Part shown: positions 17,837 to 26,526 of the stretch, piece by piece
Layout of the letters: each line of letters starts with the position of its first letter
How positions within the stretch are numbered: the first letter of the stretch is position 1
NCBI RefSeq assembly: GCF_900110945.1
Contig: NZ_FOFL01000007.1
Span: 58,792-122,791, forward strand
DNA length: 64,000 bases
Origin: Devosia sp. YR412
Lineage (GTDB): Bacteria > Pseudomonadota > Alphaproteobacteria > Rhizobiales > Devosiaceae
Reading direction: 5' to 3'
The notes under the pieces: model-generated
What the model saw: only the letters and a program-made list of their open reading frames with translations
What the model was told of the DNA's origin: nothing
Databases searched by the model: none
Program-made: the position numbers and the translations under genes

Positions 17837-17979
17837 GGCTCGATCTATGAGTTTTTTGAAGGGCTTATGTTAGGTGTCCGGCCCATGGCGAACAAGGTCG
17901 AACCGATTGATCTGGAACGCTTTTGCTCCAGCGATGATGCCAGAGCAAATTCATGCTCAAAGGCGCTGGATGTTAGCCG

Positions 17980-19386
17980 CTATAGCCGCCCCGCCGCCTC
18001 CAGCGCACGCACCCGGCTGGTCTTGAGATCGACGATCGGCGCCGGATAGTTTCTTCCGATCACCACCCCGGCCTTGTCCAGCACATCCTTGGGCGCTGCA
18101 CTCGGCTCATGGATCCACTTTTCCGGCAGTTTCGCCAGTTCCGGCACCCAGCGCCGCACATAGTCGCCACCGCCATCGAAGCGCTCGCCCTGCACCACGG
18201 GATTGAAAATGCGGAAATAGGGCGAGGCATCCAGCCCGCTCCCGGCCACCCATTGCCAATTGCCCGGATTGCTGGCGACATCGCCATCCACCAGGCAATC
18301 CCAGAACCACTGCTCGCCCAGGCGCCAGTCCACCAGCAGGTTCTTGGCCAACAGCGATGCGACCAGCATGCGCACCCGGTTCTGCATATAGCCGGTTTCC
18401 CAAAGCTCCCGCATGCCGGCATCGACGATCGGCAGGCCGGTCTGCCCAGTCTGCCAGGCCTTCAGATCCTTCTCCGACGACAGCCACTCCATCCCGGCAT
18501 ATTTGCCCTGCATCGGCACCGTGGTGATGTCGTCGCGATGATAGAGCTGGTGATAGTTGAAATCGCGCCAGGCCAGTTCGGAGAGGAATTTTTCCACCGC
18601 CGCCTGCTTGCCGAGATCGGCATGCGCCACCGCCTGCGCCGCGTGCCACACTTGTCGCGGGCTGACTTCGCCAAAGCGCAGATGCGGCGACAGCAGCGAC
18701 GTCACATCCTTGCGCGGAAAATCCCGCCCCTCGGCATAGTCGTCCAGCCGCCCATCAAGGAAGTCCGAAACCTGCTTTGCCGCGGCCTCTTCCCCGATGC
18801 TCCAATGCTGTCCGAGTTTCCCAGCCCATTTTGGCGCCCGGTAGTCCTCATCAAACCTGCCCGCCCGCAACGGCTCGTCAGCATCGGGCCGCCGCTGTGG
18901 CCGGGCGATCGGCGTGTCCTTCAGAGTCTTCCAGAACGGCGTGAACACCGAATAGGGCTTGCCCTGACCGGTCGCGATATCCCAGGGCTCGACCAGCACA
19001 TTGCCGGGGCAGGACTGCGCGCCAAAGCCGCGCTGCCGCAAATCATGCTTGATGGCGGTATCGGCATCGCGCTCAGCCGGCGCATAGCGCCTGTTCCAGA
19101 ACACCTCTCCCGCTGCCAACTCCTTGGCCAGCTCCGGCACAACCTTCTGTGCGTCACCGCTCCGCACAACCAGCGTCACGCCGCGCTTGGCAAGGTCTTT
19201 CCCCAGCGCATTGAGACTATGATGCAGCCACCAGCGCGCCGCAGCGCCGGGCGGACGCACACCCTTGGTCGTCTCATGGATATAGACTGCTGTGACGGGA
19301 GCGCCGCCCAGATGAGCGGCGCGCAGGGCAGGGTTGTCGGCTATCCGCAGGTCGTTGCGCAGCCAGACGATACTGGTTTGAGCCAT
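17980..19386 (-). CDS. phrB: Deoxyribodipyrimidine photolyase
   Basis: A 468-residue light-driven DNA repair flavoprotein that splits cyclobutane pyrimidine dimers. The N-terminal antenna domain starts VWLRNDLRIADNPAL; the C-terminal FAD domain has the signatures ETGYMQNRVRMLVASLLAK, LLVDWRLGEQWFWDCLVDGD and NPGNWQWVAGSGLDASPYFR, with the conserved Trp residues of the electron-transfer chain and the N-P-G-N motif. ATG 19386 is chosen over GTG 19392. It appears to be a single gene, with an SRPBCC gene starting upstream on the same strand. Confidence 0.95.
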   Translation of the reverse strand: MAQTSIVWLRNDLRIADNPALRAAHLGGAPVTAVYIHETTKGVRPPGAAARWWLHHSLNALGKDLAKRGVTLVVRSGDAQKVVPELAKELAAGEVFWNRRYAPAERDADTAIKHDLRQRGFGAQSCPGNVLVEPWDIATGQGKPYSVFTPFWKTLKDTPIARPQRRPDADEPLRAGRFDEDYRAPKWAGKLGQHWSIGEEAAAKQVSDFLDGRLDDYAEGRDFPRKDVTSLLSPHLRFGEVSPRQVWHAAQAVAHADLGKQAAVEKFLSELAWRDFNYHQLYHRDDITTVPMQGKYAGMEWLSSEKDLKAWQTGQTGLPIVDAGMRELWETGYMQNRVRMLVASLLAKNLLVDWRLGEQWFWDCLVDGDVASNPGNWQWVAGSGLDASPYFRIFNPVVQGERFDGGGDYVRRWVPELAKLPEKWIHEPSAAPKDVLDKAGVVIGRNYPAPIVDLKTSRVRALEAAGRL

Positions 19387-19437
19387 ATGCACTTGTCTCC
19401 GGAATGCGATACGTCCGGAGAGGGAAAATGGTTCAAA

Positions 19438-19896
19438 TCATTCCAAAACTTCTGCGAGATGCTCGAGCGCCGCGCTCCATGCCTCGATCGAGAAGATCCG
19501 CGATTCCGGATCGGCATGCGCCAGGCCGCGCTCGGTGATCGTCACCTTGGTCTGGTCGTCGCCAACTGCCTTGAAGTCGATATCGAGCACGAAGATCAGC
19601 TCTTCGGCGTCTTCGCCGTCGCCATCCTTATGAACCCAGCTCATCACCAATTTCTGGTCTTCGACGAACTGCAGGATTTCCCCGCTGACCGTATGGTCCT
19701 CCGGATCCTCGTCATCGCCAAAGGTGGTGAACTTATATTCGCCGCCCTCGAAGGCATCGAGTTCGGCCTCGTCGGCCTGCCACTGCTCGATCAGCGCCGG
19801 GTCGGTCCAGGCCGAGAACACATCGCTGATATTGGCGTCGATGGTGCGGGTGAGGGTGATCTGGCTTTCGCCGTCGATATCCATGCCGTTGCTCAT
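19438..19896 (-). CDS. SRPBCC/AHSA1-family protein
   Basis: A 152-residue START-like (Bet v1 fold) protein of the activator-of-Hsp90-ATPase homologue-1 family. Recognisable features are ITLTRTIDANISDVFSAWTD at the N-terminus, the LIEQW segment, GGEYKF, and a C-terminal amphipathic helix. The family binds small hydrophobic ligands; the actual role is unknown. The protein is very acidic. ATG 19896 is favoured: the frame extends to 20016 but the extension is basic, low-quality sequence that crosses the tRNA-Asn flank. Confidence 0.82.
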   Translation of the reverse strand: MSNGMDIDGESQITLTRTIDANISDVFSAWTDPALIEQWQADEAELDAFEGGEYKFTTFGDDEDPEDHTVSGEILQFVEDQKLVMSWVHKDGDGEDAEELIFVLDIDFKAVGDDQTKVTITERGLAHADPESRIFSIEAWSAALEHLAEVLE

Positions 19897-20029
19897 GCCG
19901 GCTCCTTGGGCTGCAGACTGTGCCGAACCCCTAGCGCGCAAGGTGCAGGCTGGCAATGGCGCGGCACAAACGCCAAAAGTCTCACCGAAAGTGCGGCAAG
20001 ACCGGGAAATTGGCAATGTTAGGGAAAGT

Positions 20030-20105
20030 TGGCTCCGCGAGCTGGACTCGAACCAGCGACCATTCGATTAACAGTCGAATGCTCTACCAACTGAGCTATC
20101 GCGGA
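20030..20105 (-). tRNA. tRNA-Asn (anticodon GTT)
   Basis: A 76-nt cloverleaf on the minus strand: acceptor TCCGCGA / TCGCGGA, D-arm GCTCAGTTGGTAGAGC, anticodon stem TTCGA / TCGAA with loop CTGTTAA (anticodon GTT), T-arm GCTGG-TTCGAGT-CCAGC, encoded 3' CCA. Confidence 0.97.
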
Positions 20106-20204
20106 ACACTGTTACCTCGTCTCCAAGGCATGGTCCGTTTAGCGAAGTTGATTTGCTTTGCCAAGCCCCCTTTGCGCCGATTGTGCATAACTTTCACAGG
20201 GCCG

Positions 20205-20810
20205 TCATTTCCCGGCGAGTTTTTGCAGCGCAATCAGGTCGGCTACCGTGTTGATGTTGAGAAAGGGATTAGAATCAACATGATGCCGCCAATCCAGCTG
20301 CACGGCGTTGAGGTTTTGCAGCAGCCGTTTGAGGCTTGTGGGCGCGGTTCCGGCCCGAACCTGCGTTGGCAAATCCTGCAGCGCGTCCAGTCGCCACACC
20401 GCATTGGGCGGATAAAATTGCTCCCCCCAGGCGGCATAGGCCACCGGCGCATCGCCTAGGGCCTCCACGAGCCGCTCCACAACGTCCTCCGGCAGGAACG
20501 GCGTGTCGACCGCCGCAGACGCCAGCAGCCCGCTTGTGATTCCTCGCAAGCGCAGCGATTCGACCGCCGCCGCTAGTCCCGCCAGCGGCCCACCAACCGG
20601 CGCATCTATGTCCACGACCGCCATGGAATCATCGCGCCGCCCACGACCATCGCCCTGCGTCCCGACAGCAATCATCAGCGATTCCACCGGCCCCAGCGCC
20701 CCTGCGACCCGATCGACCAGCCTCCGCCCGCCCAGCAACAGATCCGCCTTGCGCACGCCCCCCAGCCGCTCGCCCTTGCCGCCGGCAATGATGACTGCGT
20801 GCACAGGCAT
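20205..20810 (-). CDS. mobA: Molybdenum cofactor guanylyltransferase
   Basis: A 201-residue nucleotidyltransferase that adds GMP to molybdopterin to give the guanine dinucleotide cofactor. The N-terminal AVIIAGGKGERLGGVRKADL (about residues 5-24) is the GTP-binding signature LxGGxxxRMGxxK with the usual Met replaced by Leu. DAPVGGPLAGLAAA and AAVDTPFLPEDVV (the metal-binding D-T-P-F site) follow. The true start is ATG 20810, which overlaps the last base of the benE-like stop (TGATG); the longer frame upstream is a shadow of that gene. Confidence 0.88.
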   Translation of the reverse strand: MPVHAVIIAGGKGERLGGVRKADLLLGGRRLVDRVAGALGPVESLMIAVGTQGDGRGRRDDSMAVVDIDAPVGGPLAGLAAAVESLRLRGITSGLLASAAVDTPFLPEDVVERLVEALGDAPVAYAAWGEQFYPPNAVWRLDALQDLPTQVRAGTAPTSLKRLLQNLNAVQLDWRHHVDSNPFLNINTVADLIALQKLAGK

Positions 20811-22012
20811 CACTTGCCGACCACCTCGGGCGCCGCCTTGATTCCGGCCCGCATCAGCCCCAGCATGCCGATGCCGGCCACCAGCCCCCAGAACGGCGCC
20901 CCAACGCCGATAATGGTGATTCCCGACGCCGTGGTGACAAAGGTCAGCACAGCCGGCAGCCGCGTTTCTTCCGCTGCCAAAGCGCTGGACAGGGCCGCCG
21001 CCAGACTGGAGAGCAGAGCCAAGCCAGCGACAGCCTGAATCAGCAGGGGCGGGGAGGCGGCAATGAACGCCGCCGCCAGGCTCGCGCCCGGTGCGATGAG
21101 AAGGTAGACCACGCCCGCCGAAACCGGCGCCGGCCAGCGCTTGTCCTGGTCTGGATGCGCCTCCGGCCCGGCGCAGATCGCCGCCGTGATCGCCGCCAGA
21201 TTGCTGGTATGCCCGCCAAAGAAAGCCGTCACGGCGCTGGCAATGCCGGTCATGATAAACAGCGGCGCCGGTTGCAGTCCGAACCCATTGGCCCGCATCA
21301 CCGCCAGCCCCGGCAGGTTCTGGCTGGCCATGGTGACGATATAGAGCGGCAGCCCGATACGGATGATCGCATCCAGCGTAAACACCGGCATCACCGGCAC
21401 GAACACCGGCCAGCTGCCATCCAGCGCGCCGGGCTCCAGATGCGTCGAACTCGCCAGCATAATGCCCGTCACCACCACAGCAATCGGCACCGCATAGCGC
21501 CGCGCAAACCGCATGCCGATGACCCAGGCCAGCAGAATCGGCAGCGCCAGCGCCGGCATTTCCGCCACGGCGGTGATCGGGGCCAGGCATAGGGTGAGCA
21601 GCATGCCCGCCAGCATGGCATTGGCGATCGAGGCCGGGATGGCCGCAATCAGCCGCGCCAGCGGCTTGATCAGCCCGGTCAGCACGATCAATCCGGCCGC
21701 CACGATGAAGGCCCCGGCCACCGCCGGAAATCCACCAACAGGTTCACCAACGGTGAGCAGAAACGCCACCCCCGGCGTCGACCAGGCAAAGCTCACCGGC
21801 ACTTTCAGCCGCGCACTGACCACGATGTTGAGAATGCCGATGGCAATGCACACCGTCATCAGGCCCGAGCCGGCCTGCTGCGGCGAAGCGCCCGCCGCAG
21901 TCAGTGCTGCGAGGACGAGGGTAAAAGTGCTGGCATAGCCAACCACCGCTGCGAGGGCCCCGGCCATGATCGGCTGCAGGTATTCGCGCCGGCTCCCGCC
22001 AGCCAATGACAT
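20810..22012 (-). CDS. BenE-family (benzoate/H+ symporter-like) transporter
   Basis: A 400-residue inner-membrane protein with about twelve hydrophobic segments. It matches the BenE family by GALAAVVGYASTFTLVLAAL at the start, the SFAWSTPGVAFL motif near residue 76, MASQNLPGLAVMRANGF near 226 and FGGHTSNLAAITAAIC near 260. Family members import benzoate or related aromatics, but many are of unknown substrate. ATG 22012 replaces the TTG of the longer frame. Translation is probably coupled to mobA; no aromatic-degradation genes are nearby, so benzoate is not supported by context. Confidence 0.85.
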   Translation of the reverse strand: MSLAGGSRREYLQPIMAGALAAVVGYASTFTLVLAALTAAGASPQQAGSGLMTVCIAIGILNIVVSARLKVPVSFAWSTPGVAFLLTVGEPVGGFPAVAGAFIVAAGLIVLTGLIKPLARLIAAIPASIANAMLAGMLLTLCLAPITAVAEMPALALPILLAWVIGMRFARRYAVPIAVVVTGIMLASSTHLEPGALDGSWPVFVPVMPVFTLDAIIRIGLPLYIVTMASQNLPGLAVMRANGFGLQPAPLFIMTGIASAVTAFFGGHTSNLAAITAAICAGPEAHPDQDKRWPAPVSAGVVYLLIAPGASLAAAFIAASPPLLIQAVAGLALLSSLAAALSSALAAEETRLPAVLTFVTTASGITIIGVGAPFWGLVAGIGMLGLMRAGIKAAPEVVGK

Positions 22013-22161
22013 CTCGCTCAAACGACTTCCCCATGATTGCCCGAGCAACCTATGCAAAGGTCCCGCGCCGGTGAAGCCGTAAACGTGCCGACCTGGGAGA
22101 GGGCAACTGAACCAATCCTCGCCTGCATGGTTGTTCAGCAGAACACATGAGGAGGACCATC

Positions 22162-22404
22162 ATGACCACGCCAAATGACCCGGCCAACCGCTTCCCCAAG
22201 GGCGACCACAACCGACGGCTCGCACTGGGAATGGAGCCGCAAGCCTTCGCGCTTGAAGCCGGCGTCACGCCCGAAGCCCTGCATGAATATGAGACGACGA
22301 GCCCCGACCACGACTTCGATGTCTATGTCGCCGACCTGGTCGGCGCCGCGCTCGAACGCCTCGAAGCCAATCCGCCCACCAGCCAGAAGGTGCTCAACCA
22401 ATGA
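22162..22404 (+). CDS. Small hypothetical protein with XRE-like helix-turn-helix look
   Basis: An 80-residue reading frame with a perfect AGGAGG ribosome site at 22149-22154, seven bases before ATG 22162. The segment LGMEPQAFALEAGVTPEALH (about residues 27-46) resembles a helix-turn-helix of XRE type, but the rest is too short for a full domain. A DNA-binding or structural role is only a guess. It overlaps the next tiny gene by four bases (ATGA), which strengthens both as real genes. It is divergent from the benE-like gene. Confidence 0.7.
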   Translation: MTTPNDPANRFPKGDHNRRLALGMEPQAFALEAGVTPEALHEYETTSPDHDFDVYVADLVGAALERLEANPPTSQKVLNQ

Positions 22405-22538
22405 GCGACAAGCCCTCCAAGCCCGCGCCGCTCGAAACCGAACCCGGCGAACAGCAGGACGACAATATCGACGATCTCGGCCGCAAGTCCGGCGGTGGCA
22501 AGCAGGAACAGCCGGTCGAAAAACAGCCGCGCAAATAA
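22401..22538 (+). CDS. Small disordered hypothetical protein
   Basis: A 45-residue frame that starts on the ATGA overlap with the gene at 22162-22404 and ends in TAA. The product is highly charged and lacks hydrophobic core residues (many Lys, Glu, Pro, Gln, and a GRKSGGGK stretch), so it is predicted to be disordered. No family is recognised. Its reality rests on the translational coupling to the better supported upstream gene. Confidence 0.55.
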   Translation: MSDKPSKPAPLETEPGEQQDDNIDDLGRKSGGGKQEQPVEKQPRK

Positions 22539-22550
22539 CGATAGCCGAAA

Positions 22551-22582
22551 AGAAAACGACCCGGTGGTGATCCACCGGGTCG
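22551..22582 (-). terminator. Terminator of the ugp operon
   Basis: An 11-bp perfect stem (CGACCCGGTGG / CCACCGGGTCG, loop TGAT). Read on the minus strand it is followed by TTTTCTTTT, so it ends the ugp operon; it may also stop the two small plus-strand genes, though their T-tract is weak. Confidence 0.88.
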
Positions 22583-22590
22583 CTTGGTTC

Positions 22591-23502
22591 TTACTGCGCG
22601 GCAGCCTGTGCCGGAGCATCGAGACCGGCCAGCTCGCGGGCGCGCCGCAGGCTTTCGGGCTGTTCGCTGCGATGGCGCGGACCGATTTCCATCATCATCA
22701 CCGTATTGGGCAGGAAATCCAGTTCGGTAAATATCCAGTCCCAGTCGATGTCGCCCCAGCCGAGCGGCATGTGCAGATCGCCAATACCCATGGCTGTGTT
22801 TTCCTGCGGGTGGAACGCCTTGTAGAAGGCCTGCGGACGACCAAAGCTGTCATGCACATGCAGGTGGCCGGTGACAGGCGCCATGGCGGCGATCTGCTCG
22901 CGGAAGTTGAGACCCTTGTAGGTGCTCTCGATATAGGCGTGGCTGAAGTCGATCAGCGCCACGACATTGGAGTGGTTCACCGCCTTGACCGTCTCAGCCA
23001 CTTCGGCCGGGGTCTGGCGATACTGGCCAGGCTCGGTGGTGAAGATGTTTTCAAACGCAATCCGCACGCCATAGGGACGGGCGAAATCGCCAAGCTCGGT
23101 CAGCGCCTCGCGCTCGCGCACATCGGCTTCGGCACGCTGGTGCAACTGATCGGCGCGCAGGGCACCGCCATGCTGCACGAGGATGCGCGCATCGATCCGA
23201 TCGCACACTTCCACCAGCGCCTTGGCGGCCTGCATCTGGAACACGGCGGTATCGGGGTCCATGAAGTTGGACGACACCAGGCCATGCACCGTGTAGCGGA
23301 AATCGAACTGGCTGGTGATGGCGACGAGGCGCTCCAGCCGTTCCGGCAGAATACGGCCGCCCGAGATCAGGTCCACGCTGGTGAGGCCCAGTTCGACCGT
23401 ATCGACGCCAATATCGGCCAGGCGGCGCAGGTCGGCTTCGAGGCTGAACAGCTCGCCGTCGTCGGAGCCGGAATTGAAACCGGTCGCAATGATGTTACCC
23501 AT
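22591..23502 (-). CDS. Sugar phosphate isomerase/epimerase family TIM-barrel protein
   Basis: A 303-residue TIM-barrel protein with the usual candidate ligands: RYTVHGLVSSNFMDPD near residue 70, RIAFENIFTTEPG near 149, LIDFSHAYIESTY near 187, HLHVHDSFGRP near 214 and MMMEIGPRH near 272. The substrate is unknown. It is the last gene of a ugpB-A-E-C operon, 15 bases after ugpC, where many ugp operons carry the glycerophosphodiesterase ugpQ instead. This suggests a role in processing an imported phosphate-containing polyol, which is inference only. Confidence 0.84.
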   Translation of the reverse strand: MGNIIATGFNSGSDDGELFSLEADLRRLADIGVDTVELGLTSVDLISGGRILPERLERLVAITSQFDFRYTVHGLVSSNFMDPDTAVFQMQAAKALVEVCDRIDARILVQHGGALRADQLHQRAEADVREREALTELGDFARPYGVRIAFENIFTTEPGQYRQTPAEVAETVKAVNHSNVVALIDFSHAYIESTYKGLNFREQIAAMAPVTGHLHVHDSFGRPQAFYKAFHPQENTAMGIGDLHMPLGWGDIDWDWIFTELDFLPNTVMMMEIGPRHRSEQPESLRRARELAGLDAPAQAAAQ

Positions 23503-23517
23503 GATGTCTCCCTGGGG

Positions 23518-24633
23518 TCAGGCGTTGATGCGGGAATTGGTGGCGGCGCGCTGGGCAGCGCCCAGCTCGATGCGGCGGCCGGTGTCCTGGCTGAACACAT
23601 GCAGGTCGGCCTCGTCGATCGCGAGATGGATCGGCATGCCGGTGCCCAGCGCGTCAGTGCCATGGTCAACAGCAATCAGACGGCTGCCATCAGCATCGGC
23701 ATAGATCAGCCGGGCTGCGCCGAGCTCTTCGGTATAGTCGACCACGGCCGCAATGGCGTCCTTGGTATTGGCCGGCACGCGACGCACCAGCTCGGGGCGG
23801 ATGCCGATCGAAACTTCCTGGCTGACAAGGCTCGGCGCCACGGTTGGCAGGTGGATCATGCCACCCTTGCCGTGACGGAAATGGCCGTCCTCGCCGAAGA
23901 AGCCGCGCACCAGGTTCATGGCGGGCGAACCGATGAAATCGGCAACGAACAGGCTTGCCGGGCGGTGGTAGACTTCGCTCGGCTTGCCGACCTGTTCCAC
24001 CACGCCCTGGTTCATGATGATCAGGCGGTCGGCCAGCGTCATGGCTTCGGTCTGGTCATGCGTCACGAACACCGAGGTCACGCCCAGCCCACGATGCAGG
24101 CCGCGCACTTCGGCACGCATGGCGACGCGCAGCTTGGCATCCAGGTTGGAGAAGGGCTCGTCGAACAAAAACACCTTGGGCTCGCGCACCATGGCGCGGG
24201 CCATGGCGACGCGCTGGCGCTGGCCGCCCGACAGTTCGCCCGGCTTGCGGGTGAGGTAGGGGTCGAGGCCCACCGACTTGGCAACCTTGAGCACTTTGGC
24301 CTCGCGCTCGGCGCGCGGCATGCCGGACACCTTGAGCGCATAGCCGATGTTCTGCGCCACCGACATATGCGGATAAAGCGCATAATTCTGGAACACCATG
24401 GCGCAGCCACGTTCGCGCGGCTCCAGCTTGTTGACCACGGTATCACCGATGGCGATGGTGCCTTCGGTGATGTCTTCAAGGCCGGCGATCATGCGCAGCA
24501 GCGTGGACTTGCCGCAGCCCGACGGCCCGAGGATCACGACGAATTCGCCGCTCTCGATGGTCACGTCGACGCCGTGCACGACGGGGTTCTTGAGGTAGCG
24601 CTTCTTGACGCCGGACAGGGTGATGGCGGTCAT
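23518..24633 (-). CDS. ugpC: sn-Glycerol-3-phosphate ABC transporter, ATP-binding protein
   Basis: A 371-residue CUT1-type ABC ATPase. Walker A is GPSGCGKST (about residues 37-45), the Q-loop lies in [12 protein letters not shown], the signature is [13 protein letters not shown] (about 135), Walker B is [12 protein letters not shown] (about 155) and the switch His is in VTHDQTEAM. The C-terminal 130 residues form the TOBE/MalK regulatory domain (SIGIRPE). ATG 24633 starts the ABC domain; the longer frame to 24729 is an overlap with ugpE. Its partners ugpA/E/B lie directly upstream. Confidence 0.92.
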   Translation of the reverse strand: MTAITLSGVKKRYLKNPVVHGVDVTIESGEFVVILGPSGCGKSTLLRMIAGLEDITEGTIAIGDTVVNKLEPRERGCAMVFQNYALYPHMSVAQNIGYALKVSGMPRAEREAKVLKVAKSVGLDPYLTRKPGELSGGQRQRVAMARAMVREPKVFLFDEPFSNLDAKLRVAMRAEVRGLHRGLGVTSVFVTHDQTEAMTLADRLIIMNQGVVEQVGKPSEVYHRPASLFVADFIGSPAMNLVRGFFGEDGHFRHGKGGMIHLPTVAPSLVSQEVSIGIRPELVRRVPANTKDAIAAVVDYTEELGAARLIYADADGSRLIAVDHGTDALGTGMPIHLAIDEADLHVFSQDTGRRIELGAAQRAATNSRINA

Positions 24634-24640
24634 GATAGTC

Positions 24641-25558
24641 TCACTTGTCGCGGGAGATGAGGCCACGCACGAACCAGCGTTGCATGAGGGCAACGACCAG
24701 GAGCGGCGGCAGCATGATGATGAGGGCACCCGCCATGGTGACGTTCCAGTCGGGCGTGCCGTTCTGGGCGGGAATGAGGGCCTTGAGCTGCATCACCACG
24801 GTGCCGAAATTGGCGCGGTCGGTGGTGATCAGCAGTGGCCAGAGATACTGGTTCCAGCTCGAGACGAACATGATGGTGGCCAACGCCAGCATATTGGTGC
24901 GGCTCAGCGGCAGCAGCACTTCAAAGAAGAACCGGATCGGGCCCGAGCCGTCCATCTTGGAGGCTTCCACCAGCTCGTCCGGAATGGTCATGAAGAACTG
25001 GCGATAGAGGAAGGTGCCGGTGGCGGTGGCAACCAGCGGCAGGATCAGCCCGGTGTAGGAGTTGAGCAGGTTCCATTCGAGCGTCACGCGGACGCCTGAC
25101 ATCATTTCCAAAAGGCTGGTGATGCCGAACGTGTCGAGCAGGGTCTGGAACGGAAGCAGCGCATTGGCGGCGATGGAATAGGTCGGCACGATACGCACTT
25201 CAAGCGGCAGCATCAGGGTGATGAAGATCAGCCAGAAGCACAGCATGCGGGCCTTGAAGTTGAAGAACACGATGGCAAAGGCCGAGAGCGCCGCCAGCAC
25301 GATCTTGCCGGTGGTGACGCCAACCGCCACGATCAGCGAGTTGATCATCTTGGGGCCGAGATCAGCCCGGGCCCAGGCGGTCTGGATGTTTTCCAGCAGG
25401 TGCCCCGAGGGCCAGAGGTTGAGGGGCACCTGGCTGACTTCCTGCAGGCTCTGGCTGCCGGCGACGATGGTGACCCAGAAGGGCACCAGCACCAGCACCA
25501 GCCCGAGGATCATCGTGGCATAGGTGATGAAGTCGAATATCGGCGAACGTTCGATCAT
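24641..25558 (-). CDS. ugpE: sn-Glycerol-3-phosphate ABC transporter permease
   Basis: A 305-residue inner-membrane permease of the MalG/UgpE type with six hydrophobic segments. The N-terminus enters the membrane at [20 protein letters not shown]. UgpE-like features include [14 protein letters not shown] near residue 113, the EAA loop [20 protein letters not shown] near 192 and the C-terminal [13 protein letters not shown]. The family assignment to UgpE rather than another CUT1 system rests on the adjacent UgpB-like binding protein. It starts eight bases after ugpA. Confidence 0.9.
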   Translation of the reverse strand: MIERSPIFDFITYATMILGLVLVLVPFWVTIVAGSQSLQEVSQVPLNLWPSGHLLENIQTAWARADLGPKMINSLIVAVGVTTGKIVLAALSAFAIVFFNFKARMLCFWLIFITLMLPLEVRIVPTYSIAANALLPFQTLLDTFGITSLLEMMSGVRVTLEWNLLNSYTGLILPLVATATGTFLYRQFFMTIPDELVEASKMDGSGPIRFFFEVLLPLSRTNMLALATIMFVSSWNQYLWPLLITTDRANFGTVVMQLKALIPAQNGTPDWNVTMAGALIIMLPPLLVVALMQRWFVRGLISRDK

Positions 25559-25566
25559 GGCCGGTC

Positions 25567-26451
25567 TCAGTTGTAGTGGACGCGCTTTTCGACCCAGCGG
25601 AACTGGATGAAAGTCAGCGCGATAACGAGGATCATCAGGACGATGGACTGTGCGGCAGCGCCGGAATAATCGAGCCCTTTGAAACCATCGACATAGAGTT
25701 TGTAGACCATCACCTCGGTGGCATTGATCGGCCCGCCCTCGGTCATCACGTCGATCAGGCCAAAGCTGTCGGTGAAGCTCGAGATCAGGTTCATGATCAA
25801 AAGGAAAAACACCGTCGGCGCGATCAGCGGCAGTTGCAGGTCGAGCATGCGGCGATAGGGGCGGGCCCCATCCATCGCGCCGGCTTCCGACAGCGATTTC
25901 GGCAGCATCTGCAAGGCGGCCAGGAAGAAGATGAAATTATAGCCGATGCCCAACCAGGCATGGCAGACGATGACCATGCCCAGTGCGTGAAAACCATTGG
26001 TCGCCGGATTCCAGATGCCCGGCCAAATTTCGTTGACCGCGCCGATCAGCCCGGCTTCCGGGGCAAAGATGAAGCGGAAGGCAACGCCGGCCGCGGGAGC
26101 GGCAATGGCATAGGGCCAGACAAACACCGACTGGAACAGGCGGGTGCCCTTGAGCGCCCGGTCGACGAACATCGCCAGCGTCAGCGCAATCCCCATCGAG
26201 ATCACTGTGGCTGCAATGGCATAAAACGCGCTGCGGCCGACGGTGGCCCAATAGCGGGTGTCGCCGAACAGCGAGAGGAAATTGTTGAAGCCGGCCCAGG
26301 TATTGCCGCCGCCCCAAGGCTGTTCCAGCGTGAAGGCCCAGAACAGGGCCTGCGAGGTTGGCCAGTAGAAAAATACCAGCACCAGGATCAATTGCGGCGC
26401 CAGCAGCAGCCACGGCAGGATCGGGTTACGGTAGAAAGCGCGACGTTCCAT
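25567..26451 (-). CDS. ugpA: sn-Glycerol-3-phosphate ABC transporter permease
   Basis: A 294-residue inner-membrane permease of the MalF/UgpA type with six hydrophobic segments (first at PWLLLAPQLILVLVFFYWP). The UgpA-typical FRFIFAPEAGLIGAVNE near residue 126 and the EAA loop PKSLSEAGAMDGARPYRRML near 184 are present; the C-terminus ends FRWVEKRVHYN. It forms the channel with UgpE. It is separated from ugpB by a stable hairpin, which would lower permease expression relative to the binding protein. Confidence 0.9.
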   Translation of the reverse strand: MERRAFYRNPILPWLLLAPQLILVLVFFYWPTSQALFWAFTLEQPWGGGNTWAGFNNFLSLFGDTRYWATVGRSAFYAIAATVISMGIALTLAMFVDRALKGTRLFQSVFVWPYAIAAPAAGVAFRFIFAPEAGLIGAVNEIWPGIWNPATNGFHALGMVIVCHAWLGIGYNFIFFLAALQMLPKSLSEAGAMDGARPYRRMLDLQLPLIAPTVFFLLIMNLISSFTDSFGLIDVMTEGGPINATEVMVYKLYVDGFKGLDYSGAAAQSIVLMILVIALTFIQFRWVEKRVHYN

Positions 26452-26484
26452 GAGCCGTGGCCTTTATGCAGCAAGAAAGAAGAC

Positions 26485-26508
26485 GCGGACGGTCCGGGGA
26501 CCGTCCGC
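26485..26508 (-). repeat. Intercistronic hairpin between ugpB and ugpA
   Basis: An 11-bp perfect inverted repeat (GCGGACGGTCC / GGACCGTCCGC) with a 2-base loop, 18 bases after the ugpB stop. On the minus strand TCTTCTTTCTTGC follows, a moderate T-rich tail. It probably stabilises ugpB mRNA and attenuates readthrough. Confidence 0.72.
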
Positions 26509-26526
26509 GCTGGCTTATTGGAAGGA

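Noticed and set aside
17837..17979. Small gene between cysK and phrB
   Set aside because: The frames are overlaps of cysK and phrB shadows with no ribosome site.
20811..21590. Extended N-terminus of the mobA frame
   Set aside because: The part upstream of 20810 lies wholly in the benE-like gene in another frame; the GTP-binding motif begins at ATG 20810.
22495..24660. 721-codon plus-strand open frame opposite the ugp genes
   Set aside because: It is an antisense shadow of ugpC and the TIM-barrel gene; low-complexity His/Gly-rich product with no family features.
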